Assembly (NCBI RefSeq): GCF_900100735.1
Contig: NZ_FNCJ01000012.1
Location: 124,001-188,000 of the forward strand
Reading direction: 5' to 3'
Origin: Paraburkholderia phenazinium
GTDB lineage: Bacteria; Pseudomonadota; Gammaproteobacteria; Burkholderiales; Burkholderiaceae
Length of the DNA stretch: 64,000 nucleotides
Shown here: piece after piece, positions 8,516 to 16,534 of the stretch
How the letters are laid out: each line of letters opens with the position of its first letter
How positions within the stretch are numbered: position 1 is the first letter of the stretch
The notes under the pieces: model-generated
What the model was told of the DNA's origin: nothing
What the model saw: only the letters and a program-made list of their open reading frames with translations
Databases searched by the model: none
Made by a program: the position numbers and the translations under genes

Positions 8516-10216
8516 TCAATTCAACTGATACGAAAAAGTCGCGTTGATGCGCGGGCTGCGCGAGGCGCTTTCCACCGGCGCATCGCCCACGGCCTTGCCC
8601 ACCGAGAGATCGAGCGTGTAGTACTTCTTGTCGGTGATGCGAAACCCGAAGGCAATCGACGCGAGCTTCGACGGCGAGGGTGTGCCTGCATGCAGATAGA
8701 CGCGCGCCATGTCGAACGACACATAGGGCGTGAACGTCTGCAGGTAAGTCAGGCCCGGCGTGAAGGCGCGGTTGAGTTCCACCGACGCGCCCCAGCCCGA
8801 ATCCCCTGACGCCTCACCGGGCTCATAGCCTTGCGCGAAATGCTGCGCGCCGAACGAGATCTGTTCCGAGGTCGGCAGCGAATCGGGGCTGTACTGGCCC
8901 GTCATGGCCACCGCCGTGCCGATCTTGAGCGGCCACTCGTTGGTCTGCGAGAAGCTCGCGCCGGTGCGCGTGAAGGTGAGCGAGACGGGGTTGGTTTCGA
9001 CGACGCCGGGCACGTTCGACTCGCCGGATTTCGACGCCCCCAGAATATCGAAGGCCTGCGCGACGTTGACGCTCGCCTTGCGCACCTGGCCGGTCTGCAC
9101 GCTGGTGTAGTCGGCCTGCAACTGCATCACGCGCACTTGCGAGCGCAGCCCGATCCGCGCGCCGTTGATCTGGTTCTGATAGTCGTCTTCGTCGTGCGAC
9201 GCGTAGGCCGACACGGTGCCGATCACGCTCTGGCTGTTGCTCAACAGAAGCGGGTAGGCCAGCGAGCCGCCTAACTTGTCGTTAATCACAGTGCGCTGCA
9301 CATAGGAAGGCAGGCCGGGGTTGTCCACCGGATTGCCGCGGTAATGCGACGCATCGACCTTCGCCACGAGGCCGTCGCTGCCGATCGGCACCGCGCCACG
9401 CGCGGCCAGGTAGGTGACGTTGTCGCGGCCCTTGGGCAGCAGCGCCGAGACGCTCAGTTGCTCGCCGAGCGAGGTCAGGCCGTTTTCGGTCGCAGTGAGC
9501 AGGCCCTGCACGCCAGGCTGATCGAAATTGACCCCGGCGCTCAGGTTGACCGGCTTGTGTTCGACCTTGAGTTCAAGCGTGGTGGCGCCGTCGGTGTTCT
9601 GCGGCGGCGGCACGTTGGCGGCCACCTTGATGCCCGGCAGGATGCCCAGCACGTTGATGTAACGCTCGAAGGTGGCGAGCCGCAACGGCCGGTCCTCGCG
9701 AATGTGTTCGGCGATCGCAAGGATCTTCTCTTCTTCCTTACCCGGGTTGCCGGTGACCTTCACTTCCGACACGTAACCTTCCACCACGGTCACGCGCACC
9801 ACCCCGTTTTCGAAGTTCTGCGCCGGTATGAAGGCGAACGACAGTGCGTAGCCGCGTGACTGATACAGCTTGGTGACGCCGTCGGCCACCTGGATCAGGT
9901 CGCCGATGGTGATGTCCTTGCCGACGAGCGGAGTAAAGCGCTGCGCGACGTCGTTGAACGGAATCGTCTTGACGCCTTCCACCTGAAACTTGCTGGGCGT
10001 GAGATGCGTTGCGAGCAAGGCCTGCAACTGCGGCGCCTGCGGCTGCACCTGCAGCGTGACGTTAGGCCCTTTGTCGGGCGCGGTGACTTGCGGTAAGGAG
10101 TCCATCGGGTTTCCTCCGACGGGGTTGCCGCCGACTGCGGGACGCGATTGCGCCTGTACTGCGCCTGTGGCGATGGCCGCCAGCAGGAGTGTCCATCTGC
10201 TGTACCCGAGTTTCAT
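8516..10216 (-). CDS. ShlB/FhaC/HecB-family (TpsB) outer-membrane transporter
   Basis: A 566-residue Omp85-superfamily protein of the two-partner-secretion type, expected to export a partner protein across the outer membrane. A signal peptide at 1-22 (LLLAAIATGAVQAQ) is followed by a Pro/Gln-rich linker. A POTRA region then starts near residue 75 (FQVEGVKTIPFNDV, with YQSRGYALSFAFIP and VEGYVSEVKVTG), and a beta-barrel runs from about 225 to the end. The barrel ends in FSYQLN, with Asn rather than the usual aromatic residue. No TpsA with a TPS domain lies nearby; the upstream neighbours are two repeat-rich lipoproteins. A PapC-type usher is excluded by the POTRA domain. Confidence 0.85.
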   Translation of the reverse strand: MKLGYSRWTLLLAAIATGAVQAQSRPAVGGNPVGGNPMDSLPQVTAPDKGPNVTLQVQPQAPQLQALLATHLTPSKFQVEGVKTIPFNDVAQRFTPLVGKDITIGDLIQVADGVTKLYQSRGYALSFAFIPAQNFENGVVRVTVVEGYVSEVKVTGNPGKEEEKILAIAEHIREDRPLRLATFERYINVLGILPGIKVAANVPPPQNTDGATTLELKVEHKPVNLSAGVNFDQPGVQGLLTATENGLTSLGEQLSVSALLPKGRDNVTYLAARGAVPIGSDGLVAKVDASHYRGNPVDNPGLPSYVQRTVINDKLGGSLAYPLLLSNSQSVIGTVSAYASHDEDDYQNQINGARIGLRSQVRVMQLQADYTSVQTGQVRKASVNVAQAFDILGASKSGESNVPGVVETNPVSLTFTRTGASFSQTNEWPLKIGTAVAMTGQYSPDSLPTSEQISFGAQHFAQGYEPGEASGDSGWGASVELNRAFTPGLTYLQTFTPYVSFDMARVYLHAGTPSPSKLASIAFGFRITDKKYYTLDLSVGKAVGDAPVESASRSPRINATFSYQLN

Positions 10217-10438
10217 CGGATTTTCCCTCGTATGGCCGTTCTTATCGTGCGAGCGCGCCGCCTGGCTCGGCAGATCGTGATCGCTTGTGTGGCTTCGCGC
10301 ATACTGCCATGCCTGCGCGTGTTACGCCACGTGCTCCGTTCGTTGCGGAACACGTGGCCGATACCCACTGCTGATGCGAGCGGCCGCGGCACTTGCCAAC
10401 CGCGGCTGCGAGCGGCTTGCGCCGTCCACTGCTGCGGA

Positions 10439-11890
10439 CTACTTATGTTGTGCCGGGATCAGCCCACCCAGCAGCGAGGTCGCACCGCTCGCGGCGCTGC
10501 TCGTCGATCCCGTCGCCGAGGTGAGCGTGCCGGTGAGCGTCGAGAGCAGGCCCGTGACCGGCGCGAGCAGCGAGCCGGCCGGGGTGCCGCTGGCGGCGCT
10601 GGTAGCGGTGCCCAGCGCGCCGGTGACAGCCGAGAGCGGATTGGAACTGCTGGTGGCGTTACCCAGGGTGGAGGTGACCGAGTTGAGCGGGAGGCCGCCG
10701 AGCAAGCCGGTGACCGAAGCCAGCGGCGTGCCTGCGGTGGCCGAGGAGAGCGCCGACAGCGGCGAGCTGCCGAGCAGCGAGCTCACCAGGTTGAGCGGAT
10801 TGGCGCCGAGGCCGAGGCTGGCGAGCGACGCGTTCAGCGGCCCGAGCAGGCCATTGGCGGCGGCGCCGGTGGGCGGTCCGTTGGCTACGACGACATTGCT
10901 GCTGCCGACGAGGCTCGTGATCAGACCGGGGATCGGCGCCGCGCCGTTCGGGCCATTCGGATTGACGAGGCCGCCGGCGTTCGTGACCGTGTTGCCGAGC
11001 GAGCCGACCAGGTTGCCGACGTCCGTGCCGAGCGGATTCTGTGTGGTCGAGGCGACAGTCGAGCCTGCCGTGCCCAGTGCGCCGCCTATCTGCGCCAACA
11101 CACCCGAGACGGGTACGCCGAGCCCGGTGTTCGTGCCGACCGTCTGCGTGATGATGCCCGCGGTCTGCACGAGCGGCGTGATGGCGGTGCTGACAGGTTG
11201 CGTGATCTGCTGCACGGGCGCCGAGGACAGCACGTTGCCGAGCACGGTGCCGCCCACGTTGACCGCGCCGGCGGCAGTGCTGAGCGTGCTTGCAAGCGGC
11301 GTTGTCAGGGGCGAGAGCGGCGCGAGCGGGCCGGTGCCGAGTCCGGCGACGGTGGTGCTCAAGCCTTGCACGACGCCGCTGGTGGACGACACGACCGAGC
11401 CGAGGCCGCCCACGGTCGTGCCGAGCGGATTCGCCGTCGAACCGGTCTGGCCGACGCCATTGCTGACTGCATTGGCAAGCGCGGTGAGCGGACCGCTCGT
11501 GGACGACACGGTGCTGCCGAGCCCTTGCGTCAACTGCGGGCTGAGGCCAGGAATGCTCTGCGACGCAATCGTATTGCCGAGATCGTTGACGGTCTGGGCT
11601 GCTGCCGTCACCGTGCCCGTGGTGCCGGTAGAGCCGGTGGTCGGGTTGCTCGGGTTGGTGGGCGTGGTCGTGCCGGTGGTGGGTGTGCCACCGCCGGAGC
11701 CGGTCGTGGTGGTGGTCGTGCCGCCGGCTGAGCCGCTACCGGTGGCTGAGGCGAGCGGTGGCGCCGCGGTCACGCCGTTGCCGCCACAAGCGGCGAGCAG
11801 GCAGGCAACGGCGAGTGCGGTAAGTGGCGCGCGCAGAGACGACAGGCTCGCGCAAGTTGCTTCTGGAACAAAAAAACGTGTTGTGGACAT
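10439..11890 (-). CDS. Gly/Ser/Thr-rich repeat lipoprotein (paralogue 1)
   Basis: A 483-residue lipoprotein with lipobox LLAAC (lipidated Cys35). After a low-complexity Gly/Thr linker (about 45-95) come long degenerate repeats rich in Gly, Leu, Val, Ser and Thr, such as VGGLGSVVSSTSG, GPLAPLSPLTTPLAS and SVTGLLGGLPLNSVTS. There are almost no charged residues. It is clearly paralogous to the gene at 12031 (shared GLSPQLTQGLG, TGPLAPLS, QPVSTAITPL and ITQTVGTNTGLG stretches). I believe databases label similar Burkholderia proteins 'collagen-like', but no true Gly-X-Y run is present. GAGGAG precedes ATG 11890. It may be a surface or extracellular fibre or adhesin linked to the adjacent TpsB. Function is unknown. 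Confidence 0.8.
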   Translation of the reverse strand: MSTTRFFVPEATCASLSSLRAPLTALAVACLLAACGGNGVTAAPPLASATGSGSAGGTTTTTTGSGGGTPTTGTTTPTNPSNPTTGSTGTTGTVTAAAQTVNDLGNTIASQSIPGLSPQLTQGLGSTVSSTSGPLTALANAVSNGVGQTGSTANPLGTTVGGLGSVVSSTSGVVQGLSTTVAGLGTGPLAPLSPLTTPLASTLSTAAGAVNVGGTVLGNVLSSAPVQQITQPVSTAITPLVQTAGIITQTVGTNTGLGVPVSGVLAQIGGALGTAGSTVASTTQNPLGTDVGNLVGSLGNTVTNAGGLVNPNGPNGAAPIPGLITSLVGSSNVVVANGPPTGAAANGLLGPLNASLASLGLGANPLNLVSSLLGSSPLSALSSATAGTPLASVTGLLGGLPLNSVTSTLGNATSSSNPLSAVTGALGTATSAASGTPAGSLLAPVTGLLSTLTGTLTSATGSTSSAASGATSLLGGLIPAQHK

Positions 11891-12030
11891 AGGGTGCTCC
11901 TCGGTCTCTTGTGACTCTGAATGGATGGTCTCCGCGCGCCGGTGCAGCCATCTCTGAGCGGCGCCACTCAGCTCAGGCGAAGCGGGGGAGGCGGCGTATC
12001 CGCTGCCACCCGCTGTGCCTGCTTATCGGG

Positions 12031-13506
12031 TTACTTTTTCGACACGCCGCCGAGCAGGCCGCTGACCAGCGAGGTGACCGGCGAGAGCAGGCCGCCGGCG
12101 GCGCTGCTGCCGGTGCTCGAGGTCAGGCCGCTGATCGGGCTAGCCGAGGCCGTGGTCGTGGCGCTCTTGGCTGCGCTGCTGGCAGTGGTGGCCGCGCTGC
12201 CGAGCGAGCCGGTGACGCTCGAGAGCAGACCCGTAACCGGGGCGAGCGGGCTGCTGCTCGAGGCGCTGCCTGCGGCGCTGGTGACGCTGCTGAGCAGACC
12301 GGTGACGGGAGCCAGCGGGCTGCTGGTGCCGCTCCCGCCGGTGGCGCCACCCAGCGCGCCGGTGACGCTCGAGAGCAGGCCCGTGACCGGCGCCAGCGGG
12401 CTGCTGCCGCCAGCGCTTCCGCCTGCGGCCGAAGTGAGACCGCCGAGCAGGCCCGTAAGCGGCGCGATCGGGTTGGCGCTGCCGCCCGTCAACAGGCCGC
12501 CGACCGACGAGACCGTCGTGCCGGTGCTCGTCACGACATTGCCGAGGCCCGTCGTGACGGGGTTGTTGCCGGTCGCGGCGAGCAGGCCGCCCGCCTTGCC
12601 GAGGCCGCCGCCGATCGTCGACAGCAGGCCGTTGACCGGGGCGCCGAGACCCGTCACGGTGCCGACCGTCTGGGTCGTGGAGGCGAGCATCGAGGTAATC
12701 GGCGTGATGGCGGTGCTAAGGGTTTGCGTGACCTGCTCGACCGGACCGGTCGAGAGGGCCGTCGTCAGCGTGCTGCCGCCGTTGGTGACCGCGCCGCCGA
12801 GGGTGTTGATCGCGCCGCCCAGCGGCGATGTAAGGGCGGAGAGCGGGGCGAGCGGACCGCTGCCGAGACTCGTGACGAGATTGCCGGTGCTGGTGACCGC
12901 GCCGCCGACGTTGCCGACCACGCCGCCCAGGCTCGAGACGGTCGTGCCGACTGCATTGCCGCCTGTACCGAGCTGGCCCAGACCTTGGGTGACGCCGTTG
13001 CCGAGCGTGGAGACCGCGGCGCCGACGTTCTGCACAACCCCACCGAGCGATTGAGTGGTTGCCGGGCTCAGACCCGGGACAGTTTGCGAACCGATCACCG
13101 AGCCGAGCCCTGAGACGGTCGACCCGACGTTGCTGACGACGTTGCCCGTATTGCCGGCTACAGTGCCGAGTGCGTTGGCTTGCGCCGAATCGCTGCTCGA
13201 ACCGCTGCCCGAAGTCGAAGAGCCGCCGCCCGAGACGCCGCCCGTGGTGCCCCCTGACGTGCTGCCTGCGTTGTTTCCTGAACCTGAACCCGAGCCATCC
13301 GAACCGCCTGACGTTGCGCCCATCCCCGAGCCGCTGCCGCTCGTCGTCGACAGCGCGCCCCCGTCGCTGCCACTACCGCTACCGCTGCCTCCGGTCCCCG
13401 AACTCAGGGTTCCCGAGCCGCCGCAGGCACTCAGAGACAGCATCGCTGCTGCCGTTGCCGCGAGTACGGTTGCTCGTACCGTGAGGTTAGCCGTTTGAAT
13501 GTTCAT
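12031..13506 (-). CDS. Gly/Ser/Thr-rich repeat lipoprotein (paralogue 2)
   Basis: A 491-residue lipoprotein with lipobox LSAC (Cys28). An almost pure Gly/Ser linker spans about 29-105. A central module is paralogous to the protein encoded at 10439, and near-identical C-terminal repeats of PLAPVTGLLSSVTG fall at about residues 345-434. Charged residues are almost absent, so it should be extended, low-complexity and outer-membrane anchored or exported. ATG 13506 is chosen over 13524 because GAGGG sits upstream of 13506 only. It is first of a three-gene minus-strand run (lipoprotein, lipoprotein, TpsB) with gaps of 140 and 222 bases. It has no recognised enzymatic domain. Confidence 0.8.
   Translation of the reverse strand: MNIQTANLTVRATVLAATAAAMLSLSACGGSGTLSSGTGGSGSGSGSDGGALSTTSGSGSGMGATSGGSDGSGSGSGNNAGSTSGGTTGGVSGGGSSTSGSGSSSDSAQANALGTVAGNTGNVVSNVGSTVSGLGSVIGSQTVPGLSPATTQSLGGVVQNVGAAVSTLGNGVTQGLGQLGTGGNAVGTTVSSLGGVVGNVGGAVTSTGNLVTSLGSGPLAPLSALTSPLGGAINTLGGAVTNGGSTLTTALSTGPVEQVTQTLSTAITPITSMLASTTQTVGTVTGLGAPVNGLLSTIGGGLGKAGGLLAATGNNPVTTGLGNVVTSTGTTVSSVGGLLTGGSANPIAPLTGLLGGLTSAAGGSAGGSSPLAPVTGLLSSVTGALGGATGGSGTSSPLAPVTGLLSSVTSAAGSASSSSPLAPVTGLLSSVTGSLGSAATTASSAAKSATTTASASPISGLTSSTGSSAAGGLLSPVTSLVSGLLGGVSKK
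12205..12474 (-). repeat. Tandem coding repeats, PLAPVTGLLSSVT units
   Basis: Four consecutive units of 23-27 codons, beginning at residues 345, 369, 396 and 419 of the lipoprotein. The last three share SPLAPVTGLLSSVT exactly; the first is NPIAPLTGLLGGLT. The near-identity suggests recent expansion and possible length variation between strains. Confidence 0.75.
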
Positions 13507-13710
13507 GTCGCCCTCGAATCGCATGTGTTGTTGGGTAGTGCTGCGTGCCTACCACTGCAACAGCCATGCCATTTCAACTGGAGAATGCGCAAGGAATTTG
13601 CTTCGCAGGGCTGAGAGCAAGGCGCAGCGCGGCTGTGCGGGCGGTTGATGAAGTGGTTGTCGAATCGGAGTGGCGCTTCAATAGCGCGTTTGAAAACGGT
13701 TTCGCGGCGT

Positions 13711-13757
13711 GCGTAACGTAACGAGCCGGATGCGGCGTTACGGTGGGGTGCGTAACG
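13711..13757. promoter_or_regulatory. Cluster of CGTAACG repeats (candidate operator)
   Basis: An overlapping tandem CGTAACGTAACG at 13712-13722, then an inverted pair CGTTACG (13736-13742) and CGTAACG (13751-13757) with an 8-base spacer. The same motif forms a palindrome at 30902-30920. It lies about 210-250 bases upstream of the lipoprotein start, so a transcription factor site is plausible. Confidence 0.35.
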
Positions 13758-13915
13758 CGGAGGACGGCCGATGCTTGAAACGATCTGTTCAAACGGATAA
13801 TTAGTGGAGCGAATCTAACCTATGGTTAATCCTATGTGCTGCGACGCACGAACTGCCGTTAATCTAGGTGGACAGACGGCTTCAAACAAAATAGTGCCCA
13901 TCGGGCAGCGGACAA

Positions 13916-13944
13916 TTGCTTAAATAAGATTGGTACGCTATAAA
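13916..13944 (+). promoter_or_regulatory. Sigma-70-like promoter upstream of flp
   Basis: TTGCTT and TATAAA separated by exactly 17 bases. The -10 is close to consensus and the -35 is weak. It would start transcription about 205 bases upstream of flp, leaving a long leader. Confidence 0.4.
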
Positions 13945-14156
13945 AGCCGTCAGCATCTACGTTTGACGAGGGAGGTGCGATATCGAACAGACGGCCAAAT
14001 GTAATTTATTGCTTTGAAGCCGGCTGCGATGAACGCGGTGTGGCAGTGCAAAAGACCTGGGGTCGGCGAACGAGAGAATCGTCGATCACGGCACTGTGAA
14101 CACGGTCATCACGTGCAGCGCAAATACGATTGAATACTGAAAGTTCGAGGGTAAAA

Positions 14157-14318
14157 ATGAAAAAGTTCACCACACGATTCCTGAGAGATAACCAAGGGGT
14201 GACGGCAATCGAGTACGCCATGATTGCCGGATTGATCGCGGTCCTTCTTGCCACTAGCCTGACCAATGTGAAGACCGCGCTGGAAACGGTGTTCTCCAAC
14301 ATCGTAACGGCTCTGTAA
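14157..14318 (+). CDS. flp: Flp-type pilin
   Basis: A 53-residue prepilin of the Tad pilus. A short basic leader (MKKFTTRFLRDNQG) ends in Gly before VTAIEYAMIAGLIAV; this G/x4-EY motif is the processing site and assembly region of Flp pilins. A hydrophobic helix and short C-terminus follow. An in-frame ATG at 14130 is possible, but GAGGG at 14147-14151 and normal leader length favour 14157. It is the first gene of the Tad locus, with 161 bases before tadV. Confidence 0.95.
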   Translation: MKKFTTRFLRDNQGVTAIEYAMIAGLIAVLLATSLTNVKTALETVFSNIVTAL

Positions 14319-14479
14319 TTCGTAAGGGTTGACGGCGGCAGCTTCTGAAATCGCGTACGGGGGATGATGTCGGCCAGCGTGTCGGCCGACTCTGCGCGCG
14401 TCACAAGAGCATTGCCAAGGGAAGGGATGCGGGTTGCGAATGCGGCCCGCATCGGTTTGTCTCGCCCGTCGAGTCCGAT

Positions 14480-14977
14480 ATGAATCTGCTTAGCGACTCT
14501 CTTTTCGCCGTCTGGGCCGCGGTCGTAGCCGTTTGCGATTGCCGCAGCCGACGCGTGTCGAATGCGCTTGTCGTTGCCGGACTGGCAGCGGCGCTGGCGT
14601 GCGCCGCGCTGGAGCACGGCCCATTCGGCATTTCGCTCACCCAGGCCGCGCTTGGCGCGCTCGTCGGCTTATGCGCGCTGTTGCCATTCTTCGCGCTGGG
14701 CGTGATGGGCGGTGCCGACGTGAAGGTCTTCGCGGTACTCGGCGCCTGGTGCGGCATGCATGCGCTAGTTGGACTGTGGATCGCCGCGAGCCTGATAGCG
14801 GGCTGCCATGCGCTCTGGTTGCTGGTGTCCACCCGCACGCGGCTCGCCGCGCTCGGGCGGCCTGGCGCGCTGACCTTCGCACTGGGCAGCAAGCGTGCGA
14901 CACCGTATGCGGCGTGCCTGACCGTGCCTGCCATCGCGTGGATGGGGCTGCAAGCCTTTACTGCGGGTGTGCAATGA
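14480..14977 (+). CDS. tadV: Prepilin peptidase, TadV/CpaA (A24 family)
   Basis: A 165-residue integral membrane aspartyl peptidase that cleaves Flp and pseudopilin leaders. It has five or six hydrophobic segments and both A24 catalytic aspartates: Asp20 in VCDCRSRRVSN and Asp79 in GGADVK. It lacks the N-methylase domain of PilD, as CpaA-type enzymes do. Its TGA overlaps the tadE start (ATGA at 14974-14977), indicating translational coupling. The ribosome site before ATG 14480 is weak. Confidence 0.92.
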   Translation: MNLLSDSLFAVWAAVVAVCDCRSRRVSNALVVAGLAAALACAALEHGPFGISLTQAALGALVGLCALLPFFALGVMGGADVKVFAVLGAWCGMHALVGLWIAASLIAGCHALWLLVSTRTRLAALGRPGALTFALGSKRATPYAACLTVPAIAWMGLQAFTAGVQ

Positions 14978-15471
14978 ACTGGACTGCTTATCAACAGATT
15001 CCACGTCCCGCCATGCGGGCCGCATTCGCGCGCTCGCGCCGCGAGCGCGGCACCGCCGCAGTGGAATTCGCGCTGGTCTTTCCGCTGTTCTTTGTGATCC
15101 TTTACGGCATCGTCACCTACAGCGTGATTTTCGTCGCGCAGCAGAACCTGACCTTGGCGGCAGAGGAGGGCGCGCGCGCCGCGCTCAATTATCAAGCGGC
15201 GACGAGCACCGCCAACGCGCTGGCCGCCCGTTCGTCCGCTGCCTGCACCACGGCGAAAGGGATGGTGACATCGTTGATCAGTACCGCTACCTGTGTATCG
15301 AGCTCAAGTCCGTGTAGCTACGACGCAACAATGGATTGCGTGATCGTGACGCTCAGCTACAACTACGCGGGCAAGCCGCTGGTGCCGAGCTTGCCGCTGA
15401 CCAATTTTGTGTTGCCTGCTTCGCTGGCGAGTAGTGCGACGGTACAACTTAACCCGGAAAACATACTGTAA
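14974..15471 (+). CDS. tadE: TadE-like pseudopilin
   Basis: A 165-residue minor pilin. The basic N-terminus RERGTAAVEFALVFPLF carries the TadE-type processing site (Gly before TAAVEF) and one hydrophobic helix of about 25 residues. The periplasmic region has four cysteines (SACTTAKG, ATCVSSSSPC, DCVIV) that may form disulfides. The start overlaps the tadV stop by 4 bases. TadV is the expected processing enzyme. Confidence 0.9.
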   Translation: MNWTAYQQIPRPAMRAAFARSRRERGTAAVEFALVFPLFFVILYGIVTYSVIFVAQQNLTLAAEEGARAALNYQAATSTANALAARSSAACTTAKGMVTSLISTATCVSSSSPCSYDATMDCVIVTLSYNYAGKPLVPSLPLTNFVLPASLASSATVQLNPENIL

Positions 15472-15562
15472 TGCACGCGTTGGCTCATCCCTTTCCGGTT
15501 GTGTATCGCCTGCCTGAGCGGGCCTTGGGCCGGTGCGCGTTCGAACGACGAGGCGACCTGTC

Positions 15563-16495
15563 ATGCCGAACCTGACCCGGATACTCGCAGGCGTCCTCAT
15601 CGCGCTCGCGCTGCTGCTCGGCATCTTTGCCTGGACGCTATCGCGCCGGCCCGTAGTTCATCCCGTCATGCCGGTGGCGCAAGCCACCTTCCCGGTGGTG
15701 GTGGCCGCGCGCGTGCTGCCCGCCGGCAAGCCGATCAGCGTCGACGCGCTGCGTGTCCAGTCGCTGCCGATCAATCCGAACGGAGCGTTCGTCGATCCCT
15801 CGATGCTGGCCGGACGCGTGCCGACCTCGGACATCGGCGCGGATTCGCCGGTCCTCGAGGCCCAACTGTCATCGGGAATCGCCGAGCGGATCGAGCCGGG
15901 TGAGCGTGCCGTGGCGGTGCGGGTCGATGAAAGCAACGCGGTGGGCAACCGCCTGCGGCCGGGCAACTTCGTCGACGTGTTCTTCACGCTGAAACGCGAG
16001 GGCAACGGCGCGAGCGGTGCGGAGGTCGAACGCAGCCAGGCGCGCCTGCTGATGTCGAAGGTGCGCGTGCTGGCCTTCGGAAACGCGACACCCGGCGCCG
16101 ACAACCCGGGCGACGCGAACGGCATGGTGCGTACCGCGGTGCTGGCGGTGCCGGTGGCTGATGTCGATAACCTGACGCTGGCTGAAACGTCCGGGCGCCT
16201 CGTATTGGCGCTACGCAATCCAAAGGATGCCGAAGTAGTCGATCCGGCCGCTTTTGCAGCGACCGATGGCGTCTTGAAGATTGCCGCGAATGCGCCAGCC
16301 GGGGACGCAACACAGGATTCGACGCGCGCTGCGGCCGGCGTGGCGCTCGATCAACTGTCCGGCAGTGCGGGCAACACAGCCGCACGGCCGCAGGTGGCGC
16401 CACGCGCCGTTCGACCCACCGTGCGGGTCGCGGCGGCGCCGAACGAGAATATAGAAGTCATACGGGGTGGGCGTGCCGAAACGGTCGCCCGATAG
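15563..16495 (+). CDS. rcpC: Flp pilus assembly protein RcpC/CpaB
   Basis: A 310-residue periplasmic protein anchored by an N-terminal helix (LAGVLIALALLLGIFAWTL). A SAF-type domain follows (FPVVVAARVLPAGKPISVDAL ... GAFVDPSMLAGRV) and then a conserved RLRPGNFVDVFFTL motif. CpaB/RcpC proteins work with the secretin in the outer part of the pilus machine. ATG 15563 (MPNLTRIL) is preferred to 15533 because the family begins just before the membrane anchor. The C-terminal 60 residues are Ala/Pro-rich. Confidence 0.9.
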   Translation: MPNLTRILAGVLIALALLLGIFAWTLSRRPVVHPVMPVAQATFPVVVAARVLPAGKPISVDALRVQSLPINPNGAFVDPSMLAGRVPTSDIGADSPVLEAQLSSGIAERIEPGERAVAVRVDESNAVGNRLRPGNFVDVFFTLKREGNGASGAEVERSQARLLMSKVRVLAFGNATPGADNPGDANGMVRTAVLAVPVADVDNLTLAETSGRLVLALRNPKDAEVVDPAAFAATDGVLKIAANAPAGDATQDSTRAAAGVALDQLSGSAGNTAARPQVAPRAVRPTVRVAAAPNENIEVIRGGRAETVAR

Positions 16496-16534
16496 GGTTC
16501 CAGGGAGCGGGCGGCTGGACGCGTCCATAAGAAT

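Larger units (their letters stand above)
13507..14156. other. 650-bp intergenic region between divergent lipoprotein and Tad units
   Basis: No convincing gene. It has lower GC than its surroundings and separates two divergently transcribed units, so it should hold both promoters. Visible elements are a cluster of CGTAACG motifs (13711-13757), a TGCCC-ATC-GGGCA hairpin (13895-13907) and a sigma-70-like promoter (13916-13944). I saw no -24/-12 sigma-54 promoter with correct GG-N10-GC spacing in the parts I checked. Confidence 0.6.

Noticed and set aside
10148..13113. Long plus-strand open frames opposite the repeat lipoproteins
   Set aside because: Composed of Arg, Ala, Gly and Pro or Val and Pro runs, they mirror the repetitive coding strand. 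The minus-strand frames have lipoprotein signal peptides and ribosome sites.
10439..13506. True collagen-like triple-helix proteins
   Set aside because: The proteins are Gly-rich and repetitive, but there is no sustained Gly-X-Y periodicity, so the collagen label is not supported by the sequence.
13916..13944. A sigma-54 promoter in front of flp, from a TTGGTACG...AAAAGC run
   Set aside because: The GG to GC spacing is 12 rather than 10 bases, so it fails the sigma-54 rule. A sigma-70-like reading of the same stretch fits better.
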